Positions 57,001-64,000 of a stretch of DNA of 64,000 bases are shown one piece after another. Position 1 is the stretch's first letter. The number at the start of each line of letters is the position of its first letter. The notes beneath the pieces are model-generated. The model ran no database searches and was not told the origin of the DNA. It saw nothing but the letters and a program-made list of their open reading frames with translations. The stretch lies in NCBI RefSeq assembly GCF_035083965.1, contig NC_089724.1, positions 501,001 to 565,000 of the forward strand. The letters run 5' to 3'. The position numbers and the translations under genes are program-made. This stretch comes from Branchiostoma lanceolatum (taxonomy: Eukaryota > Chordata > Leptocardii > Amphioxiformes > Branchiostomatidae).

Positions 57001-60000
57001 TTAGCGGCACGTGGGCGGTGTTACCTAGTGGTTCACGTGATGTATGGTGTACAGTAGATAACTCACCGATTAGCGGCACGTGGGCGGTGTTACCTAGTGG
57101 ATCACGTGATGCATGGTGCACAGTAGATAACTCACCGATTAGCGGCACGTGGGCGGTGTTACCTAGTGTTTCACGTGATGTATGGTGTACAGTAGATAAC
57201 TCACCGATTAGCGGCACGTGGGCGGTGTTACATAGTGGTTCACGTGATGCATGGTGCACAGTAGATAAATAACCGATTACCGGCACGTGTGCGGTGTTAC
57301 CTAGTGGTTCACGTGATGCATGGTGCACAGTAGATAACTCACCGATTAGCGGCACGTGCGCGGTGTTACCTAGTGGATCACGTGATGCATGGCGCACAGT
57401 AGATAACTCACCGATTAACTGCACGTGGGCGGTGTTACCTATTGGATCACGTGATGCATGGTGCACAGTAGATAACTCACCGATTAGCGGCACGTGGGCG
57501 GTGTTACCTAGTGGATCACGTGATGTATGGTGTACAGTAGATAACTCACCGATTAACTGCACGTGGGCGGTGTTACCTAGTGGATCACGTGATGCATGGT
57601 GCACAGTAGATAACTCACCGATTAGCGGCACGTGGGCGGTGTTACCTATTGGATCACGTGATGCATGGTGCACAGTAGATAACTCACCGATTAGGGGCAC
57701 GTGGGCGGTGTTACATAGTGGATCACGTGATGTATGGTGCACAGTAGATAACTCACCGATTAGCGGCACGTGGGCGGTGTTACCTAGTGGATCACGTGAT
57801 GCATGGTGTACAGTAGGTAACTCACCGATTAGCGGCACGTGGGCGGTGTTACCTAGTGGATCACGTGATGTATGGTGTACAGTAGGTAACTCACCGATTA
57901 GCGGCACGTGGGCGGTGTTACCTAGTGGATCACGTGATGCATGGTGCACAGTAGATAACTCACCGATTAACTGCACGTGGGCGGTGTTACCTAGTGGATC
58001 ACGTGATGCATGGTGCACAGTAGATAACTCACCGATTAGCGGCACGTGGGCGGTGTTACCTAGTGGATCACGTGATGTATGGTGTACAGTAGATAACTCA
58101 CCGATTAACTGCACGTGGGTGGTGTTACCTAGTGGATCACGTGATGCATGGTGCACAGTAGATAACTCACCGATTAGCGGCACGTGGGCGGTGTTACCTA
58201 GTGGATCACGTGATGCATGGTGCACAGTAGATAACTCACCGATTAGCGGCACGTGGGCGGTGTTACCTAGTGGATCACGTGATGCATGGTGCACAGTAGA
58301 TAACTCACCGATTAGCGGCACGTGGGCGGTGTTACCTAGTGGATAACGTGATGCATGGTGCACAGTAGATAACTCACCGATTAGCGGCACGTGGGCGGTG
58401 TTACATAGTGGATCACGTGATGCATGGTGCACAGTAGATAACTCACCGATTAGCGGCACGTGGGCGGTGTTACATAGTGGATCACGTGATGCATGGTGCA
58501 CAGTAGATAACTCACCGATTAGCGGCACGTGGGCGGTGTTACCTAGTGGATCACGTGATGCATGGTGCACAGTAGATAACTCACCGATTAGCGGCACGTG
58601 GGCGGTGTTACCTAGTGGATCACGTGATATATGGTGCACAGTAGATAACTCACCGATTAGCGGCACGTGGGCGGTGTTTCCCGGAAGCTCCGCCTCCACG
58701 GAGTACAGGAAGAGGATGAGCACCAGGAAGATGGTGACGTTGTACTGAACGCGCACTGGCATGGCTGAGGGCAGCAGCATGCCGATAAACGCCAGGACCT
58801 GCAGTAGCGCGCACGGCAGGATCAGCTCCACAACCTGCGGAAACATCTGACATTAGACACGAAGCGGCAGTTTCGGCACCCACCCACCTATATAAAATAC
58901 ATCACCTTGAAGAAAGGTTTCCGTCGAAGCAGCAGCCAGACTGTCAGCTCGCTGTGTGGCTCTCTCCATTCGATATGAGTCACCCTCTCCTGTCAAGAGG
59001 AAACAGTAAAGATTTAGTATTTTTTTTCTTTAAAAAATTGACTCATTGCTCACGGCACCATGTACTCATGCACACGGCACCATGTACCCATGCGCACGGC
59101 ACCATGTACCCATGCGCACGGCACCATGTACCCATGCGCACGGCACCATGTACCCATGCACACGTCACCACGTGCCTATGCACATGGCACCATGTACCCT
59201 TGCACACGGCACTATGTACCCATGCACACGGCACCATGTACCCATGCACACGGCACCGTGTACCCATGCACACGGCACCATGTACCCATGCACACGGCAC
59301 CATGTACCCATGCACACGGCACCATGTACCCATGCACACGGCACCTTGTACCCATGCACACGGCACCATGTACCCTTGCACACGGCACTATGTACCCATG
59401 CACACGGCACCATGTACCCATGCACACGGCACCATGTACCCATGCACACGGCACCATGTACCCATGCGCACGGCACCATGTACCCATGCGCACGGCACCA
59501 TGTACCCATGCACACGGCACCATGTACCCATGCACACGGCACTATGTACCCATGCACACGGCACTATGTACCCATGCACACGGCACCATGTACCCATGCA
59601 CACGGCACCATGTACCCATGCGCACGGCACCATGTACCCATGCGCACGGCACCATGTACCCATGCACACGGCACCATGTACCCATGCACACGGCACCATG
59701 TACCCATGCACACGGCACCATGTACCCATGCACACGGCACCATGTACCCATGCGCACGGCACCATGTACCCATGCGCACGGCACCATGTACCCATGCGCA
59801 CGGCACCATGTACCCATGCTCACGGCACCATGTACCCATGCACACGGCACCGTGTATCTATGCACACGGCACCATGTACCCATGCGCACGGCACCATATA
59901 CCCATGCGCACATCTCCAAGCAGATGTTTGGGTGAAAAATCATAACTTTCTGACTTCCGAGTTTTTGGACACGTAACCATCCCAACAACTTGATCGGCAA

Positions 60001-62731
60001 TCAGAAATGTAGTACCATCGTTCGTCGCAATATTTGCTTGAAGCCTACATCTTCGTCTTCTCATGCACAGGGCACAATTTCTATGCACTCGGAACTATCG
60101 TCCACTGTTCGTAGCTATAGGTACAACGCAGGTTGTTCTGTACAGCGCACTGGCCGTTCATGTACAATCTGCGCTGCGCTCTGACTCAGATTGTATATGT
60201 TAGGTAACCTTGTCTGAAGCCTCACGTGTTTGACAGGAAAGCCCCACAGATCCCAGTCGTCCTCCTTTTGCATTTCTGCGGTGAAGGACAAGTTCTCCCA
60301 CCGAAGTTCGTCCCAGCCGTACAACCAGGATCCAAAACGCCTGCAACATGAAACAAGAGTGAAAAACTTCGAGGTGATACAAAAATGACAGAACAACGCT
60401 TAAGCGTGACAAAACAAAATAATATGATGAATATTAGATGTGGATGAACGTTTAAAAGGAGGCAAAGGCAGATTGACGTGGAAAAAGCAACAGTTACTGT
60501 ACAACAGATGGAATCTAGAAAGCTTGACTGGGGGGAAAGGGAGTGAAAACAGAAGACACTGACTCACAGGGGGCAGCTCTGGCTGTCGAACGGGAAAGCA
60601 AAAACGTCGACCTGACACCCCGACAACAGAATGGTTTGTCCCCTGCAGATGACCGTGCCGTTGTCATGGAGACGCACTTGGTCACAGACCTCCAGCCGGC
60701 CGTCTGGGTTCTTCTCGTCGTTACTGGGAAAGACGGTTCAGTAAACGGTGAGAAAAGGAGCCACTGCCATATTTCTATTTGCGGAAAGTCTACATGGTGC
60801 TTTGTGGTGATCAAGTAAGCTTGTTTTTGTATACATCTATCAAGCCCTATGTACAGGCTATAGGCCCTTTGTACAGGCTTATTCTTGAAATAAATTTAAA
60901 CTTTCTAAAAAATGTAATTCCCTGATTGAACCATTTTTTATGCATTTCCCTATATGATCATGCAATGTATGTTAATGCGACTGTGACTTGAGTTAACCTT
61001 GGGTGAAAGGTATAGTTTCGTACCGCGCCTCATTAGCCACATACAGAAAGGCCTTGTAATGACATCATGTTGGATCCTGCAGTACCAACTGCCGCCGCAT
61101 TGTGGCGCTATGGTCGATCACTTACTTGAGTTCACTTTTTGTAAGCAGTCAGGAACACTTTGCAGCAACCAGAACAAAATCGGCGTTAAAAACATTCTGA
61201 CGAACAGATACGCAATACTGGCAAATGCTTGCTTCTTTATGAAAGGTCAAAGGTGATGGCGCAGGGAATGACGTAATCACTGGCGCTCAAAAAGTTAACA
61301 ACTTGTGAGGCTCGGGTTTTGGAGCTCTTCGTTGACGCGGGACTGGCCAGACGGGTCTGTTTGCCGTCAGAGATTACTCGGAGTCGTGAGTTGCGGACTT
61401 CTGGCAGCGAAAGAAGCTTTCCCGCTGACACAAAGGTATTTCACTCAAGGTCACACACTTGTAGAGTGGGAGGGGGGCGTCAGCCGCATGTGAGAGATCA
61501 TTGCATGTTGCAATTCGCATAGTCAAACGTCCCACATGTCATACATGGTACCCAGCATCAGTGTACATGGTCTAAATGTTATAATTGATTTTGATATACA
61601 GGTATGTATTGAGCAATGATTCCTAGATGTTTATAAAGATGTAGTGAGGTGATGTTATTACTCTTATTATGAGTTTCTAACTAACTCACATGTTGAGTAA
61701 GTAGAGGTCAGGTGACCACAGTAGATTCTTTGGCAAGATCCGGGTACTTTTACTGGACACTGACGTCATCAGTCTGTCATCAATCCACCGCTGGGCATTA
61801 TGGGAAAAGGAACACACGTTATCACTTTATGGATTGCATCACAAAATCAGGCTCATTAATTCCGTATAGTCACCTGACTCACTTTTGAGGTTTCCTTTCG
61901 GCTGAGTAAGGTCATGAATGTTCTGTTTTGCCATCTTTTGGCAGGTTTTCACCAAATCCAGACTGCGAACTTTGCGCATAGTTACCACATGCTTGTTAGC
62001 CTATAGGTCATTGGTGAATTCGTCAAATTCACAATCTATTGTCTAACTTAGTAACTGCTTGATCGCTGTGACGTGAGAGAACTATCTGTATCTATATGGC
62101 CAGTATAACCGCCATTCGGCGTAACACACCAGCTTCGCAGGCACCCGGCGCGGCAGCAGCTGGTTATATCACGCCGAACGACCTGTCACGTTAACCTTCG
62201 CATATCTAACTGGATTCATTCAGCACGTGCATTAACTAACACGTGACCTTACCAGCTGTAGGTCCACCAGAGTCGTCAATGTTTGGCTCTTCGCACCCTG
62301 TAAACGGGCAAAACAACATGGCAGTCAGAGATGGCAGACTTCACCCCTTTATACAGGCCCTTCCAGGCCAATGAGATGCATGTATTTTGAGAATTGCAGA
62401 AACACAGATCACCAAGATACTTCATCTTTTGTTTGTAGTTACTTGACCATGTCAATTGTTTTGTGGACTTCTTTTTTTGTTGTTGCCATTCCATGATGTC
62501 ATCACATCCGGGTACTCACCAACTCACGAACCTCCCGGATGGAGAGGTCCAGCCACACCACAGTTGGGGGCGGTTCGCTGTTGTCGGAGGGGAGGGTTTC
62601 ACCAGCCAGGGTTGGGGACGGTTCGCTACTGCCCGAGAGGAGGGTCCGGTTAGCCCTGGGCCTCTCCAGTCTGTTGTAGTCCGCCGGTGGGGTCGGCAGC
62701 GTGGATTCCGCCATACTTTGTCTGCAGCGCC
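54075..62731 (-). CDS. Divergent nicotinic-type Cys-loop receptor subunit
   Basis: Exons in coding order: 62731-62520, 62297-62253, 61790-61690, 60723-60568, 60340-60226, 58989-58906, 58834-58654, 55517-55339, 55152-55011, 54648-54533, 54209-54075; about 487 residues, phases consistent, plus a missing signal-peptide exon. The 45-bp second exon is typical of nicotinic receptor genes. Extracellular part: WSPDLYLLN, a 13-residue Cys-loop (CQVDVFAFPFDSQSC) and FGSWLYGW. Four membrane segments follow, the last being VAMVMDRIFVILWLIGALTS. The subunit forms part of a pentameric ligand-gated channel in the plasma membrane. It lacks the loop-C vicinal Cys pair, has Asp where the loop-D Trp is expected (LVDLQLRW), and lacks the usual Glu before TM2, so classical acetylcholine gating is doubtful. 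Confidence 0.92.
54370..54430 (-). repeat. Decayed copy of receptor exon 10 end and donor
   Basis: CGCAGTTGTCAATTTAGGAG, then ACTTCGCGTCCTCAGG and CTTCAGCTGCCGTAAGA, parallels the real exon edge at 54533-54595 (CACAGTTGTCCATTCAGG.. CAGCCGCTGTAAGATG) with many changes. It is an old duplicate downstream of the exon on the coding strand. Confidence 0.7.
54533..54648 (-). CDS. Receptor exon 10: cytoplasmic loop end
   Basis: Codes for DVSGTAPYFEKFDELSDKFD, then DILQRLEPEEDAEPPEWTT, the acidic amphipathic stretch before TM4. The donor is placed at ACT/GTGGGT so that EWTT joins VAMVMDR; a second GT four bases later would shift the frame. Confidence 0.85.
55339..55517 (-). CDS. Receptor exon 8: TM3 and start of cytoplasmic loop
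   Basis: DIWFHNAMGLVGLSILFTVL, then VLRVHHRPPS, matches TM3 and the HHRxP turn of nicotinic subunits. VPTLVRRLLL and an Ala/Gly-rich segment follow. Confidence 0.9.
55500..56525 (-). repeat. 62-bp acceptor-side array of receptor exon 8, ~17 copies
   Basis: The exon start (GACATCTGGTTCCACAAC on the coding strand), its acceptor (CGCCCCAG) and upstream intron are repeated upstream every 62 bp from 55562. Most units hold GTCACGTGAC, a palindromic E-box; a few have GTCGCGTGAC. Period 62 is not a multiple of three. Confidence 0.95.
56600..58680 (-). repeat. 69-bp donor-side array of receptor exon 7, ~30 copies
   Basis: The exon end (GGAAACACCGCCCACGTGCC, then GCTAATCG/GTGAGT) and ~41 intronic bases (TATCTACTGTGCACCATGCA, then TCACGTGATCCACTAG) form a 69-bp unit, exactly 23 codons, repeated about 30 times. 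Each unit keeps a GTGAGT donor and a CACTAG/GTAAC acceptor-like site. The coding strand stays open throughout (GNTAHVPLIGELSTVHHASR, then DPL) and the opposite strand is largely open too. Two CACGTG E-boxes occur per unit. Confidence 0.96.
58654..58834 (-). CDS. Receptor exon 7: TM1 and pore-lining TM2
   Basis: TM1 is VVELILPCALLQVLAFIGML and TM2 is QYNVTIFLVLILFLYSVEAE, followed by LPGNTAHVPLI. Aligning on the conserved 9' Leu places Gln at 2', Thr at 6' and Val where cation-selective nicotinic receptors have the -1' Glu; Glu is kept near the outer end. The exon end seeds the 69-bp array. Confidence 0.9.
59045..59915 (-). repeat. 22-bp intronic minisatellite, ~40 copies
   Basis: The unit CACGGCACCATGTACCCATG plus CA recurs with rare changes (ACTATG, GCGCAC, CCTTGC) inside receptor intron 5. 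With a 22-bp period and no stop in any phase, all three plus-strand frames and several minus-strand frames are open; they are not genes. Confidence 0.95.
60568..60723 (-). CDS. Receptor exon 4: Cys-loop
   Basis: NDEKNPDGRLEVCDQVRLHD, then NGTVICRGQTILLSG, then the signature CQVDVFAFPFDSQSC. The FPFD core is invariant in nicotinic-type Cys-loop receptors. Extra Cys residues (LEVCDQ and VICRG) are not usual. Confidence 0.9.
62085..62195 (+). repeat. Palindromic dispersed repeat, copy 3 (fullest)
   Basis: TATCTGTATCTATATGGCCA, then ACCGCCATTCGGCGTAACAC, then ACCAGCTTCGCAGG, is followed by CGGCGCGGCAGCAGCTGG, then TTATATCACGCCGAACGAC, giving a hairpin of about 75 bp. Copies in reverse at 11085-11185 and partial at 28008-28085. 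Confidence 0.8.
62520..62731 (-). CDS. Receptor N-terminal exon with internal duplication
   Basis: Coding sequence reads MAESTLPTPPADYNRLERPR, then ANRTLLSGSSEPSPTLAGET, LPSDNSEPPPTVVWLDLSIR and EVREL. The YNxxxRP and VxLxLSIRE parts match the start of nicotinic ectodomains. A SSEPSPTL / NSEPPPTV segment reflects a ~48-bp tandem duplication within the exon that lengthens the first loop. The exon needs one upstream base (phase 1), so a signal-peptide exon should lie beyond 62731. Confidence 0.8.
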
Positions 62732-64000
62732 CTAAACAACGCAAGTCATATATCATTATTAGCGCGCGTAGTTCAGTGGATTAGTGCGTAATCTAGAGGA
62801 AGACCGGTGGAAGATTAGCTTGACTGTTCAATGTTCATTGAGTATATTTGAGCTAAGATAATTTTATTCATTTTTTATCTTCAGTGTTGAGTCATCGGAA
62901 ATAATAGGTATTGTAAGGTCAGCTCAGATTTAAACAATATGTTTGACATGAATGTTGATTAGCTCTAAATCTAATAAAGCCTAACACTTTAGCAGGTCAA
63001 AGCATGCCGTACTCTAATGATTACTCGACTATTGAAAATCCGTATGTTTAGGAACATGCGGCTGCTTTAGGCGGCTGCTTGTGCTTTAAGCGGAGCCCAG
63101 CGGGTCACCTCAGCCAGGTGAAACTTCTGCCGATCTGGCTCCATAGACCATGGGCATTTGGCCTCAGCTCCGCGGACTCAATAAACAATAGCGAGTTTTC
63201 TTCCCCGCTGAGCAGTTGCGTAAGAAGTAGTTATGCAAATACCCGTCGGCCTCCCGTCGTCCCTTACGCGAAAGTCGCTCGGCGCGCTTCGGGCGCGCTT
63301 CCGGCGGAATTCGGGCGAGGGCGGCTTTCGGGTAAGTTCGGGATCCGCGCGCCCTTCGGGCGCGCTTCGGGCGAGGGCGGCTTTCGGGCCTATCAAACTC
63401 TTCGGGCCTATCAAACTCTCCTTCCGAGGCCTACAGCCTATGCATAGACTAGAGGATCCCGTCACGGTTCCGAACAGCAAGATGCCGTGATCCCCCCCCC
63501 CCCCTTCTCAGGCCCGGGACAGAAGTTTTAAGAACATGAATTAAGCAGTTGAGCTCTACCCCGCCTATCTTGTTCTGCAATAATCAGTTTATATATCAGG
63601 ACTCTATATAATTAGCCCTGGTCAGACCGGCTGCAGGTCTGAGTCAGTAATAAATGAAGACGGATCTGCAGCGCGACTGCGTGACTTCCTCAATTATTCA
63701 TGGTGCTGATAAAGGCCGCCACCCTGGGTACGGTCACGTTAAAGATGAATTTTGTGAGATTTTGGCCCCCAAATTCCATTTATTCTCGAAAAAGACCCTG
63801 CTTGTGTACGACTATTATTCAGGCCATTATTTGTATCATTGTTTGTATTTCTGGTATTCGTGCATGAAAACAAGCTGCAGAAGGTTCACTGAGTTTCTTA
63901 GTAAACCATCTGAAAGTAGACTCTTCTGCTCTAAACAACAACCTACTGTACCCTGTTAGATTCCCTACGACGGGCTAGTTATATATAATAGTTTCACACA
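62732..64000. other. Upstream flank of the receptor gene
   Basis: No gene recognised. A tRNA A-box-like TAGTTCAGTGGATTAGTGC at about 62769 lacks a partner B-box. A 101-codon frame at 63654-63959 has no family resemblance that I can see. The receptor's first exon may lie here or beyond the window. Confidence 0.5.
63255..63410. repeat. GC-rich local duplication
   Basis: CGGGCGAGGGCGGCTTTCGG and GCGCGCTTCGGGCG blocks occur twice, and CTTCGGGCCTATCAAACTC twice, in an otherwise AT-rich flank. Confidence 0.7.

Noticed and set aside
56550..58748. Long plus-strand open frames (SRDAWCTVDNSPISGTWAVL repeats)
   Set aside because: They are the reverse complement of the 69-bp splice-border array and have no start context, splice partner or known domain.
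56612..58846. A 744-codon open frame on the minus strand with 23-residue repeats
   Set aside because: Only the first ~60 codons are a real exon (TM1-TM2). The rest is the 69-bp array that copies the exon end and its donor; the next real exon continues from the donor in phase.
58954..60000. Several overlapping long frames (THAHGTMYPCARH and AVCMGTWCRVHGY repeats)
   Set aside because: All are phases of one 22-bp minisatellite without stops.
63654..63959. A 101-codon frame near the window end
   Set aside because: No recognisable motif, no splice or promoter support, and its length is within chance for this composition.

Overview
The window is animal nuclear DNA: intron-rich split genes with GT-AG introns, long AT-rich introns, many short dispersed repeats and very many minisatellites. 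The gene families, the abundant palindromic and tRNA-derived repeats, and above all the minisatellites that straddle exon-intron borders point to a cephalochordate (amphioxus, Branchiostoma type). That assignment is an inference; no alignment could be run.

Layout. 1-9.77 kb: no recognisable gene, only dispersed and tandem repeats. 9.93-22.45 kb (+): a secreted CREC-type EF-hand protein (calumenin/reticulocalbin relative) that lacks an ER-retention tail and instead carries a large Thr/Tyr-rich domain of YD-like repeats and a Lys-rich tail. 22.5-25.7 kb: spacer with foldback elements. 25.7-34.6 kb (+): an orthodox calumenin (six EF-hands, C-terminal HDEF) with a probable non-coding first exon. 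Its introns match those of the upstream gene in position and phase, so the two look like an old tandem duplication. 34.7-36.9 kb: SINEs, one of them split by a Penelope-like retroelement 3' fragment with a 15-bp target duplication. 36.0-52.4 kb (+): a complete ACSS3-type mitochondrial acyl-CoA synthetase of 19 exons with two alternative last exons. 54.1-62.7 kb (-): a divergent nicotinic-receptor-like Cys-loop channel subunit of 11 recognised exons; its signal-peptide exon was not found. 62.7-64 kb: no recognisable gene.

The most striking feature is window-wide. At sixteen places a tandem duplication or array has its unit across, or apparently derived from, a genuine exon edge, so a real 5' or 3' splice site plus adjoining coding sequence is copied 2 to about 88 times into the neighbouring intron. 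All four genes are affected. Two introns (calumenin intron 2 and receptor intron 7) are built largely from a donor-derived array at one end and an acceptor-derived array at the other. Where I translated upstream decoy acceptors, use of the decoy runs into an in-frame stop, whereas two donor-side arrays stay open for hundreds of codons. I recall that minisatellites over exon-intron borders were reported at the amphioxus Adh locus and called mirages; the density and the two-ended arrangement here seem worth describing. All exon models below are hand-built from reading frame, splice consensus and family similarity, and phases agree across every junction given.
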